Of a stretch of DNA of 5,608 nt, positions 1 through 5,426 are shown one piece after another (position 1 is the stretch's first letter; every line of letters starts with the position of its first letter). The position numbers were made by a program, and so were the translations under genes. The notes beneath the pieces were generated by a model. That model had not been told where the DNA came from and made no database searches. It saw only the letters and a program-made list of their open reading frames with translations. The stretch is from an uncultured Austwickia sp. (GTDB taxonomy: Bacteria > Actinomycetota > Actinomycetes > Actinomycetales > Dermatophilaceae). The stretch lies in contig CAKUSI010000264.1 of assembly GCA_934678955.1 (NCBI GenBank), forward strand, positions 1 through 5,608, given 5' to 3'.

Positions 1-195
1 CACGGCGGCGGCCCCTCCGGGCAGGCCGGCGCGGTGCGACTGGGCGTCGCCCGCAGCCTCAACAACGTGGACCCCGACCTCAACCGGCCCATGTTGAAGA
101 AGGCCGGGTTCCTGACGCGCGACGCGCGCGTGCCCGAGCGCAAGAAGGCCGGCCTCAAGAAGGCGCGTAAGGCTCCGCAGTACAGCAAGCGTTGA
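1..195 (+). CDS. rpsI: 30S ribosomal protein S9, C-terminal part
   Basis: This is the last 64 residues of ribosomal protein S9, a small-subunit protein whose C-terminal tail reaches the decoding region near the P-site tRNA. The frame opens at the window edge with [11 protein letters not shown], the glycine-rich S9 signature. It continues with LGVARSL, then the basic [12 protein letters not shown] block, and ends in the classic QYSKR tail before TGA at 193-195. The N-terminal half lies outside the window. Its stop is 14 bases before the glmM start codon, so the two are probably cotranscribed, an order (rplM-)rpsI-glmM that is common in Actinomycetota. Identification rests on family knowledge and is very secure. 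Confidence 0.97.
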   Translation, partial: HGGGPSGQAGAVRLGVARSLNNVDPDLNRPMLKKAGFLTRDARVPERKKAGLKKARKAPQYSKR

Positions 196-197
196 TC

Positions 198-204
198 GGA
201 GAGG
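198..204 (+). promoter_or_regulatory. Ribosome binding site deciding the glmM start
   Basis: GGAGAGG lies five bases upstream of ATG 210. The frame is also open from a TTG at 192, which overlaps the rpsI stop, but the Shine-Dalgarno position and the usual GlmM N-terminus ([12 protein letters not shown]) both support the ATG at 210. Confidence 0.85.
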
Positions 205-209
205 CAGGC

Positions 210-1556
210 ATGGGACGTCTGTTTGGGACCGACGGGGTACGCGGGCTGGCGAACCGCGACCTCACCGCCGACCTCGCCCTCGACCTGTCCGTATCGGCTG
301 CTCAGGTGCTCGGCACCAAGGGTTCGTTCGGCAGCCGCCGCGCCACTGCGGTGGTGGGTCGGGATCCGCGCGCTTCCGGGGAGTTCCTCGGCAACGCGGT
401 CATGGCCGGGCTCGCCTCGGCCGGGGTGGACGTCCTCGACGCGGGGGTCCTGCCCACGCCGGCGATCGCGTACCTGACCTCGCGGATGTCCTGCGAGCTG
501 GGCGCGATGCTCTCGGCCAGCCACAACGCGATGCCCGACAACGGCATCAAGTTCTTCGCCGAGGGCGGCCACAAGCTGCCCGACGCGGTGGAGGACGAGA
601 TCGAGTCGCGGATGGGCAAGAACGGCGACCGCCCCACGGGCGCGGCCGTCGGCCGGGTGCGTCGGTTCACCGACGGCGCCGAGATGTATCTGGAGCACCT
701 CCTTCGGGCGCTGCCGCAGCGCCTCGACGGCCTGCACGTCGTGCTCGACGCCGCCCACGGCGCCGCGAGCCACGTCGGCCCGGAGGCGTTCCGGCGGGCC
801 GGGGCGACGGTCGACGTGATCGGCGGCTTCCCCGATGGGCTCAACATCAACGACGGCTACGGCTCGACCCACATCGAGAAGCTGCAGGAGGCCGTCGTCG
901 CCCGCGGCGCGGCCCTGGGGTTGGCCTTCGACGGCGACGCCGACCGCTGCCTCGCGGTCGACGCCGACGGAGTGCTCGTCGACGGCGACCAGATCATGGC
1001 GATCCTCGCGCTCTACCTGCGCGCCGAGGGGCGACTCAAGGACGACACGCTCGTGGCGACCGTCATGAGCAACCTCGGGATGATGCAGGCCATGAAGCGG
1101 GAGGGCGTCAACGTCGTGCAAACCGGCGTCGGTGACCGCTACGTCCTCGAGGAGATGCGCGCCCACGGCTACTCTCTCGGCGGGGAGCAGTCCGGGCACG
1201 TGATCATGCTCGATCACGCGACGACCGGCGACGGGGTTCTCACGGGTTTGATGCTTGCCTCCCGTGTGGTCACCTCGCGGCGCGGGCTCGCCGACCTCTC
1301 GGCGGTGATGACGCGCCTGCCGCAGGTGCTGATCAATGTGCGCGGGGTCGACAAGGACCGCGTCGAGGGTGACGTGGGCCTCCAGAGCGCCATCCGGGAC
1401 GTCGAGGCCGATTTCGGCGAGGACGGCCGCGTCCTGCTGCGCAAGTCCGGCACCGAGCCGGTCGTGCGCGTGATGGTTGAGGCGGACACCCAGGAGCGCG
1501 CCGAGAAGGCCGCCGAGCATCTGGCCTCAGTGGTCCGGGAGCGCCTGGCCCTCTAA
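210..1556 (+). CDS. glmM: Phosphoglucosamine mutase GlmM
   Basis: A 448-residue cytoplasmic enzyme that interconverts glucosamine-6-phosphate and glucosamine-1-phosphate, the step feeding UDP-GlcNAc for peptidoglycan. All alpha-D-phosphohexomutase signatures are visible: N-terminal [10 protein letters not shown] (residues 3-12), the phosphoserine loop [16 protein letters not shown] with the phosphorylatable Ser at about 104, the Mg-binding loop DGDADR (241-246), the sugar-binding loop GGEQSGH (324-330), and the C-terminal phosphate-binding [12 protein letters not shown] (411-422). Length is normal for the family and no catalytic residue is missing. It follows rpsI by 14 bases and is probably its cotranscribed partner. 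The chosen start is ATG 210 because of the strong GGAGAGG just upstream. A strong hairpin terminator follows 40 bases after the stop. Confidence 0.97.
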   Translation: MGRLFGTDGVRGLANRDLTADLALDLSVSAAQVLGTKGSFGSRRATAVVGRDPRASGEFLGNAVMAGLASAGVDVLDAGVLPTPAIAYLTSRMSCELGAMLSASHNAMPDNGIKFFAEGGHKLPDAVEDEIESRMGKNGDRPTGAAVGRVRRFTDGAEMYLEHLLRALPQRLDGLHVVLDAAHGAASHVGPEAFRRAGATVDVIGGFPDGLNINDGYGSTHIEKLQEAVVARGAALGLAFDGDADRCLAVDADGVLVDGDQIMAILALYLRAEGRLKDDTLVATVMSNLGMMQAMKREGVNVVQTGVGDRYVLEEMRAHGYSLGGEQSGHVIMLDHATTGDGVLTGLMLASRVVTSRRGLADLSAVMTRLPQVLINVRGVDKDRVEGDVGLQSAIRDVEADFGEDGRVLLRKSGTEPVVRVMVEADTQERAEKAAEHLASVVRERLAL

Positions 1557-1596
1557 AGTCACGTCGGGTCATCGACGTCACACCTGGTCATCGAGG

Positions 1597-1630
1597 AAGA
1601 GCCGGTACGGGGAGACCCGTACCGGCTCTT
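1597..1630. terminator. Hairpin terminator after glmM
   Basis: A perfect 15-bp stem, AAGAGCCGGTACGGG (1597-1611) with CCCGTACCGGCTCTT (1616-1630), encloses a GAGA loop, which is a GNRA-type tetraloop. The plus-strand 3' side ends in CTCTTTG with only a short T run, as usual in high-GC actinobacteria. It separates the rpsI-glmM unit from the toxin-antitoxin pair. The same stem sequence recurs at 2368-2407 and 5427-5454. Confidence 0.85.
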
Positions 1631-1670
1631 TGTGCACCGGCGTCCCCGCGCGCGTTACCCGCGGCGTTGG

Positions 1671-1676
1671 TAGCCT
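1671..1676 (+). promoter_or_regulatory. Candidate -10 element for a leaderless vapBC transcript
   Basis: TAGCCT fits the actinobacterial TAnnnT -10 pattern. Its last T is eight bases before ATG 1684, so transcription would start at or next to the start codon. There is no convincing -35 and only a weak GGA (1677-1679) upstream of the ATG, which also favours a leaderless message. A six-base motif is weak evidence on its own; its position between a terminator and a start codon is the main support. Confidence 0.4.
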
Positions 1677-1683
1677 GGATGCC

Positions 1684-1929
1684 ATGATGGTAACGATCGA
1701 CCGGGCGGGTCGCGTGGTGATCCCCAAAGAGGTGCGGGAGCGCCTCGGTCTGGAGCCGCACAGCGAGTTGGAGGTCACCGTCGAGGGTCACGGCCTTCTC
1801 CTGACCCCACGGGTCTCGGTCGGTCGCCGGGTCGTCGAGAACGACGGCTGGCCCGTGATCGAGGCAGTCCGGGGTCGCACGGTCACCGACGCCGATGTTC
1901 AGCGCTGGCGCGACGATGGCCAGCGCTGA
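1684..1929 (+). CDS. vapB: AbrB/MazE-fold (VapB-type) antitoxin
   Basis: An 81-residue protein with an N-terminal swapped-hairpin AbrB/SpoVT DNA-binding domain (about residues 2-42: VTIDRAGRVVIPKEVRERLGL, then SELEV and GLLLTP). The C-terminal tail (about 43-81) contains WPVIEAVRGRTVTDADVQRWRDD and is the probable toxin-binding part. In the VapB family the N-terminal dimer binds the operon's own promoter and the tail blocks the PIN toxin active site, so autorepression is likely. ATG ATG at 1684/1687 offers two adjacent starts that cannot be told apart. The frame is open further upstream, but that stretch contains the glmM end and the terminator and is not credible coding. Its stop lies inside the start of the toxin gene. 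Confidence 0.88.
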   Translation: MMVTIDRAGRVVIPKEVRERLGLEPHSELEVTVEGHGLLLTPRVSVGRRVVENDGWPVIEAVRGRTVTDADVQRWRDDGQR

Positions 1930-2356
1930 GAACTTCGCCGACCCGGTCGGCTGGGCTGTCGACACCAGCGTCGCGGTCGCGGCCCTGGACGCGGGGCACA
2001 GTGCTCACGGGCCTTGCCGAGATGCGGTCCGCGACCTCCGGCCGGCGCTGGCGGGCCATGCTGCGTTCGAGGTCTACTCCGTGTTGACGCGCATGCCCGG
2101 CAACTTGGCCGTGGACGCCACCGATGCGGCCGACCTCGTGGAGCGGGTCTTCCCGCGGGTCGCTGCCGTGACGCCCGAGTCGGCGGAGACGCTGCGCCGT
2201 CGACTGCCCGTCCTTGGGATCGTCGGCGGGGCCGTCTACGACGCCCTTGTCGGGCAGGCCGCCCTCGAACACGGTTTTCGCCTGCTCACGCGTGACCACC
2301 GGGCGCGCCGCACGTACGACCTCCTCGGCGTCGACTACTCCCTCGTCGGCACCTGA
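1916..2356 (+). CDS. vapC: PIN-domain toxin, VapC-type ribonuclease
   Basis: A 146-residue single-domain PIN protein. VapC toxins are Mg-dependent endoribonucleases that inhibit translation when freed from VapB, often by cleaving tRNA or rRNA; the target here is unknown. The expected acidic active-site residues are visible: D16 in AVDTSVAVAAL, E52 in HAAFEVYSVL, D109 in GGAVYDALVGQAA, and D127 in LLTRDHRA. ATG 1916 is preferred because it overlaps the antitoxin stop by 14 bases, the usual translational coupling. An in-frame ATG at 1895 would add seven residues before the PIN fold and overlap the antitoxin more. No good Shine-Dalgarno precedes 1916, consistent with coupling. A hairpin terminator follows 12 bases after the stop. 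All key residues are intact, so the toxin looks functional. Confidence 0.9.
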   Translation: MASAENFADPVGWAVDTSVAVAALDAGHSAHGPCRDAVRDLRPALAGHAAFEVYSVLTRMPGNLAVDATDAADLVERVFPRVAAVTPESAETLRRRLPVLGIVGGAVYDALVGQAALEHGFRLLTRDHRARRTYDLLGVDYSLVGT

Positions 2357-2367
2357 GCGCGAGCAAC

Positions 2368-2407
2368 GGAAGAGCCGGTTCGGGGGAGGCCCCGTACCGG
2401 CTCTTCC
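2368..2407. terminator. Bidirectional hairpin terminator after vapC (left copy)
   Basis: The stem GGAAGAGCCGGTTCGGGG (2368-2385) pairs with 2390-2407: 18 bp with one T-T mismatch (2380/2395) and a GAGG loop. It sits between convergent ends, vapC on plus and the carbonic-anhydrase-like gene on minus (stop at 2454-2456), so it can serve both directions. All but its first five bases lie in the segment that recurs at 5427. Confidence 0.8.
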
Positions 2408-2549
2408 TTACTCGTTCTTCCGCTCCGGCTCTCCTTTGGCCGCGGCTGTGGCCTCAGATGGGGCCGATCACTTCGACGCGGTGCGTCTTGCCGTCGGCCA
2501 GCTTGTAGGTGAGTCCTACGAGCGCCAGGCTTCCGGCGTCGACGGCGTC
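2373..2549. repeat. Long direct repeat, left copy
   Basis: This segment matches 5427-5608 in the same orientation. Differences seen by eye are few: GGTTCGGGGGAGG versus GGTACGGGAGG in the hairpin, a 7-base CGCCGCG present only in the right copy after GGCCGCG, one T/A change beside it, and one T/C change at 2472/5531. Bases 2473-2549 are identical to 5532-5608. The right copy is cut by the window end, so the true repeat may continue to about 2615, where the carbonic-anhydrase-like coding appears to stop. The repeat carries the terminator and the 3' end of that gene and brackets the restriction-modification island. Confidence 0.95.
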
Positions 2550-2615
2550 CGAGATCGCGAGGGACCGGTCCATGATCAGCCGCATCGTCTGACGGACGTG
2601 CTCCGCCTCGACCAC
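2454..2615 (-). pseudogene. Truncated 3' fragment of a carbonic-anhydrase-like gene
   Basis: Minus-strand frame ending in TGA (2454-2456). It encodes about 53 residues including HVRQTMRLIMDRS, AISDAVDAG, LALVGLTYKLADGK and the terminal VEVIGPI. This resembles the C-terminal helix plus last beta-strand of bacterial beta-carbonic anhydrases, which hydrate CO2 to bicarbonate; the zinc-binding Cys/His region is absent. The similarity is by recollection of the family and is not certain. The frame stays open to 2654, but residues upstream of VVEAEHV look unrelated, so the break with the island is placed near 2615 (uncertain by 10-20 bases). It has no start or promoter of its own and is best read as a leftover of the duplicated target. 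The 3' end recurs at 5513. Confidence 0.65.
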
Positions 2616-2628
2616 ACAAGCTGGCAGT

Positions 2629-3714
2629 ATGTATTTCGTGAGTGATCGTGGCATTCTATTCGAGGACCTGCAGCCCTTTCCGACGATCCTTCAGGATGAA
2701 CGTCGACGAGGTCGTGTTCGCCCTTCGGTTCCGAAATCGAAGGGTCGGCCAAGCATCGATGGGCCGCGCAGTTTCGGCACAACCTACTCAGCGCCTAGCG
2801 CGGATCAGGACCCTGAACTGCACCGAGTAGCTGATGAGTTGCTCCGCCTCGATCCCGATGGAACGCGAACGGCCGTGGCAATCCGCCGAGCGTTGGACCA
2901 AGTCTATGACGGACGTCGGACGGGCCGGTGGGACTTCACTCAGTTGATGAAGACTGAGAAGACACACGTCGGAACCCTCGTCGAGATCTGGATCGCTCGT
3001 GAGTTCGAGTTCTCAGACGGCACTGAGCTTGACTTCAAGATTTCCGGGGTTGACGTCGACTGCAAGTGGTCGATGAACCTCTATGGATGGGAAATTCCTC
3101 GGGAGATGTATGAGCGTGGCCCGAAGATTGCGTATGTTCTCTGGGGCAGCGAGTACTCGAACCGCTGGGCTTCCGGCCTCGTGCGCACCGAGGAAGAAAA
3201 CCTCAGGCCCCTAGGTAAACAACGCGATCAGAAGCGTCGCTTAAATGAGGTTGGGCGTGACAGAATCCTGTGGGTTCATCGAGATGGAGCGATGATCCAG
3301 AACGTTCTCGTTCACTATCCAGAAATTGCCCTAGATGTGGCGTCACGAACCTCTGGGCAAGACGCAGTCAACACTCTGTTCCGTCGGTTGCAGGGCGTCT
3401 TAATAAATCAGGCAACTGTTGAAACAGCCGCACAGCAAACGGATAGTGGAAAGCGCGTCCGCGATGCTCGGAGCCAACTCAAAAGCGAAGGGATCGCCAT
3501 CTTCGGACACTACAGGCCGCATCCAGACATGGCGTCTGACCTCGGATTGCCTAGGCCGTCGCTCGGTCGTTTCGTTAGTGCACGACTCGCACCTTGGGAG
3601 GGTGAGGGGACCGGGTACACGACCATTGCCGGAAGCGCCTGGCGACTGGCCCACGCGAATGATCCGCCAACCTGCGCGCCTAAATTGCCCCGCCAGGGAA
3701 CAGAGCAGGTCTAA
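2629..3714 (+). CDS. NaeI-like type IIE restriction endonuclease
   Basis: From residue 50 onward this 361-residue frame aligns with NaeI (317 residues, cuts GCCGGC) as I recall its sequence: LDPDG, LDQVYDGRRTGRW, LMKTEKTHVGTLVEI, VDVDCKWSM, VNTLFRRLQGVLI, ILGHxxxxPxxASDLGLP-like. With a constant offset of 49, the NaeI catalytic residues E70, D86, D95 and K97 map to E119, D135, D144 and K146, all present. Expected domains are the endonuclease fold (about 50-211) and the C-terminal Topo/CAP-like effector-site domain (about 221-361). The first 49 residues have no NaeI counterpart and ATG 2629 has no Shine-Dalgarno, so the start is uncertain: GTG 2638, CTG 2818 (AGGA eight bases upstream) and TTG 2839 are the other in-frame options. 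TTA codons at 3241 and 3400 and ATA at 3403 are unlike the neighbours. It ends 23 bases from the convergent methyltransferase. GCCGGC specificity is inferred. Confidence 0.93.
   Translation: MYFVSDRGILFEDLQPFPTILQDERRRGRVRPSVPKSKGRPSIDGPRSFGTTYSAPSADQDPELHRVADELLRLDPDGTRTAVAIRRALDQVYDGRRTGRWDFTQLMKTEKTHVGTLVEIWIAREFEFSDGTELDFKISGVDVDCKWSMNLYGWEIPREMYERGPKIAYVLWGSEYSNRWASGLVRTEEENLRPLGKQRDQKRRLNEVGRDRILWVHRDGAMIQNVLVHYPEIALDVASRTSGQDAVNTLFRRLQGVLINQATVETAAQQTDSGKRVRDARSQLKSEGIAIFGHYRPHPDMASDLGLPRPSLGRFVSARLAPWEGEGTGYTTIAGSAWRLAHANDPPTCAPKLPRQGTEQV
2721..2744. promoter_or_regulatory. Inverted repeat near the 5' end of the endonuclease gene
   Basis: CCCTTCG (2721-2727) and CGAAGGG (2738-2744) form 7-base arms around a 10-base spacer. 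A competing inner stem TTCGG/CCGAA is also possible. It lies in the part of the frame that has no NaeI counterpart, so it may be non-coding leader acting as an operator or RNA hairpin. No controller (C) protein gene is visible to bind it. The function is speculative; only the symmetry is observed. Confidence 0.3.
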
Positions 3715-3737
3715 CAACTCCCTAACGAACGGGCAGC

Positions 3738-4865
3738 TCAGCTGGCAGCCTTCTGCCCCTTCCATGCTTCGAGCGAGTCGGTGATCCGCGCTGCGACAGC
3801 TTGCGCAAGGCGCGAAGGGACGGCGTTGCCGATCTGTCGGGCGATCTCCACCTTAGTCCCGCACCATTTGAACCAAGGAGGGAAATCCTGTAGTCGGGCG
3901 GCTTCCAAGTGCGTGATCACGCGGTTCACTCGCCGACTTGGGTCGTCTGGATCCCACTGCGGATGCAGGTACGCCCCCTTCTCCGGCTTGAAGAACTCTG
4001 TACGAATCGTGAGCGATGGCGCCTCCCAGCGCATTCGCCCCATCACGTCTGTCGTACCTGTACTCTTTTCGCGCCAGCAGCGAGGCAACAAGTGACGCGG
4101 GACATCGAATCGCCCTCCGCCGGGAGGGACATAATCGTACCTCTCCAAAGACAGCGGTCGGGGGTTTCGCCCGAAGTGCAGCTCATGCTCTAGAAAGGGG
4201 CCACCGATCCGTTGACCGAAGATCTCCGACGTTCGGGAAGGGAGCTGTGTTGTCTTCGGCCTCTCCGGCAGCCCGCCGATGCGGTCGCGGACGGTTTGCC
4301 ATGGAAGCATTCCGTCGATCCCGGAGATTCGGCTATGGGTCGGAGGGGGTGGATCGATCGGGCCGATTCTCGATCCGATAAGAATCGTGCGAGGCCGCCT
4401 CTGCGCGACGCCGTAGTCGGCTGCAAGCAGCACCCTCCATCGGAGGTCATACTCCTCCAGAAGGCCACCAGAACGCGACTCGGCCGTGAGCAGGTCAAAC
4501 TCAGAACTCTTGGCGAAACGCTCTACATTTTCAAGGACGAATACGAGCGGGCGTGCGGCTCGAACCACGCGGATGTACTCTCTCCAGAGCTTGTTCCTCG
4601 GGTCATCCACGTCCTTGCTTCCCAGATTAGAGAAGCCCTGGCACGGCGGTCCGCCGATCACGACATCGACCATCGGTATGCGTTCCGTCGGAAGGTCGAC
4701 GATGTCGCCGTAGAAGGTGTGCTCTTCGCCGAAGTTGACGGCATACGTCGACGCGGCGGCCCGGTCGTGCTCCACGGCCAGCACTGGCCGGAAGCCCTCC
4801 TCCGCGAAGCCGACGGTCATCCCACCGCAGCCCGCGAAGAGGTCGATGAGGGTGGGTTGACTCAT
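3738..4865 (-). CDS. C5-cytosine DNA methyltransferase of the R-M system
   Basis: A 375-residue protein that transfers a methyl group from S-adenosylmethionine to cytosine C5. The ordered motifs are all visible: I DLFAGCGGMTVGF (8-20), IV GGPPCQGFSN with catalytic C75 (71-80), VI ENVERF (112-117), VIII QRRPRTILIG (155-164), IX around APSLTIRTE (282-290), and X QIGNAVP (344-350). The target-recognition region falls roughly at 200-275. It should protect the site cut by the neighbouring NaeI-like enzyme (GCCGGC inferred), probably as 5-methylcytosine, which fits the presence of vsr. The start codon at 4865 has AGGA seven bases upstream, and also a TAGGAT -10-like element exactly six bases upstream, so it may be leaderless. 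It converges on the endonuclease gene and diverges from vsr with a 60-base gap. Confidence 0.96.
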   Translation of the reverse strand: MSQPTLIDLFAGCGGMTVGFAEEGFRPVLAVEHDRAAASTYAVNFGEEHTFYGDIVDLPTERIPMVDVVIGGPPCQGFSNLGSKDVDDPRNKLWREYIRVVRAARPLVFVLENVERFAKSSEFDLLTAESRSGGLLEEYDLRWRVLLAADYGVAQRRPRTILIGSRIGPIDPPPPTHSRISGIDGMLPWQTVRDRIGGLPERPKTTQLPSRTSEIFGQRIGGPFLEHELHFGRNPRPLSLERYDYVPPGGGRFDVPRHLLPRCWREKSTGTTDVMGRMRWEAPSLTIRTEFFKPEKGAYLHPQWDPDDPSRRVNRVITHLEAARLQDFPPWFKWCGTKVEIARQIGNAVPSRLAQAVAARITDSLEAWKGQKAAS

Positions 4866-4871
4866 GGCAGC

Positions 4872-4881
4872 ATCCTAGGGT
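4872..4881. promoter_or_regulatory. Candidate shared bidirectional -10 region between methyltransferase and vsr
   Basis: ATCCTAGGGT is nearly palindromic. Read on minus it gives TAGGAT (4877 to 4872), six bases before the methyltransferase ATG, the geometry of a leaderless actinobacterial promoter. Read on plus it gives TAGGGT (4876-4881), which would start transcription near 4888, upstream of the vsr ribosome site at 4911. Both fit TAnnnT and share the central TA. A TTGACT at 4857-4862 is only 13 bases from the plus-strand hexamer, too close for a normal -35. Prediction only. Confidence 0.4.
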
Positions 4882-4910
4882 CGGAGTCGTGCAGCGAAGG
4901 AAGGCGCGCC

Positions 4911-4916
4911 GAGGAG
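4911..4916 (+). promoter_or_regulatory. Ribosome binding site deciding the vsr start
   Basis: GAGGAG lies nine bases upstream of ATG 4926. The same frame is open back to 4212, antisense to the methyltransferase, but this site and the absence of Vsr similarity upstream support the start at 4926. Confidence 0.7.
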
Positions 4917-4925
4917 TTCGAACAA

Positions 4926-5405
4926 ATGGCTGAACAGGGCACGTCCTGGGCATCGTCGCCGGCTGTGCGGCGCAGCATGCGATCGAACCGGGGACGGGAC
5001 ACGGCACCCGAACTCGTCATCAGGCGTGAGCTGCATCGACGCGGCCATAGGTACTTCGTCGATCGTCAGGTGCTGCCGGGCCTCAGGCGCAGGGCCGATC
5101 TCGTGTTTCCGCGACTGAGGCTTGCCGTCTTCGTCGACGGGTGCTTCTGGCATGGATGCCCGGAGCATCACACGGTTGCCAAGACGAACGCGTCCTTCTG
5201 GGCCGAGAAGGTCCGTTCGAACAAGTCACGGGACGCGGACACCGACGAGCGCCTCCGGGCGGCGGGCTGGGTCGTCATAAGGATCTGGGAGCACGAGCAT
5301 GTCGACGAAGCTGTACGTCGAATCGAGGCCGTGACCGGTCCGAGGGATCCGCGGAGGGGTTCCGAACAGACACGTGGCGGCCATGGTCGAGACCCCGCAA
5401 CATGA
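4926..5405 (+). CDS. vsr: Very short patch repair endonuclease (Vsr)
   Basis: A 159-residue protein of the Vsr family, which nicks next to the T of a T:G mismatch made when 5-methylcytosine deaminates inside a methylase target, starting short-patch repair. Visible signatures are RSMRSNRGRDTAPELVIRREL (N-terminal, about 17-36), RRRADLVF with D58 matching the catalytic Asp51 of E. coli Vsr, FVDGCFWHGCPEH (69-81), FWAEKVRSN and RD (91-103), and GWVVIRIWEHE (114-124). Compared with E. coli FTHGCFWH, residues T63-H64 are V70-D71 here, a form I recall as common in other Vsr proteins. The position of zinc ligand C117 is His123. It diverges from the methyltransferase and should serve the same recognition site. 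The C-terminal 20 residues look like unstructured tail. Confidence 0.93.
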   Translation: MAEQGTSWASSPAVRRSMRSNRGRDTAPELVIRRELHRRGHRYFVDRQVLPGLRRRADLVFPRLRLAVFVDGCFWHGCPEHHTVAKTNASFWAEKVRSNKSRDADTDERLRAAGWVVIRIWEHEHVDEAVRRIEAVTGPRDPRRGSEQTRGGHGRDPAT

Positions 5406-5426
5406 GCGCACCCGCTTGCGACCAGA

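Larger units (their letters stand above)
2616..5426. mobile_element. Restriction-modification-Vsr island
   Basis: About 2.8 kb holding three genes: NaeI-like endonuclease (plus), C5-cytosine methyltransferase (minus, convergent) and Vsr endonuclease (plus, divergent from the methyltransferase). It is bounded by the two direct repeats and has no visible transposase, integrase, resolvase or terminal inverted repeat. The endonuclease part is less GC-rich than the flanks (32 of 60 bases G/C in 2941-3000 against 47 of 60 in 781-840). The right edge is sharp: homology to the left copy begins at 5427, inside the 5' arm of the hairpin. The left edge is inferred from where the carbonic-anhydrase-like frame degenerates. 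Inference: a horizontally acquired cassette. Confidence 0.8.

Noticed and set aside
302..850. Minus-strand open frame inside glmM
   Set aside because: A typical high-GC antisense shadow of a well-supported gene, with repetitive Ser/Arg/Pro composition and no domain.
1567..1594. Direct repeat GGTCATCGA at 1567 and 1586 just after glmM
   Set aside because: Only nine bases, two copies, immediately upstream of the terminator; no link to a promoter or known binding site.
2368..2407. CRISPR or transposon-end interpretation of the repeated hairpins
   Set aside because: Only three hairpins at gene ends, with no regular spacers and no transposase; terminator function explains their position.
2642..2830. 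Alternative-frame small ORF over the 5' end of the endonuclease gene
   Set aside because: No recognisable domain and no good ribosome site. It ends inside the NaeI-homologous region and is most likely a chance frame.
2619..3748. Nine-base repeat AGCTGGCAG flanking the endonuclease gene (2619 and 3740)
   Set aside because: Many repeated 9-mers are expected by chance in a GC-rich window of this size, and the second copy lies in the methyltransferase coding end.
4212..4925. Long open plus-strand frame upstream of vsr that would make a 397-residue fusion
   Set aside because: It is antisense to the methyltransferase, whose motifs are complete. Vsr similarity begins only after 4926, where a good ribosome site lies.
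2354..5409. TGAGCGC following both the vapC stop and the vsr stop, as a possible extension of the direct repeat
   Set aside because: The sequence between it and the repeat differs in length and content (16 against 17-21 bases with no clear alignment), so a chance match around TGA is more likely.
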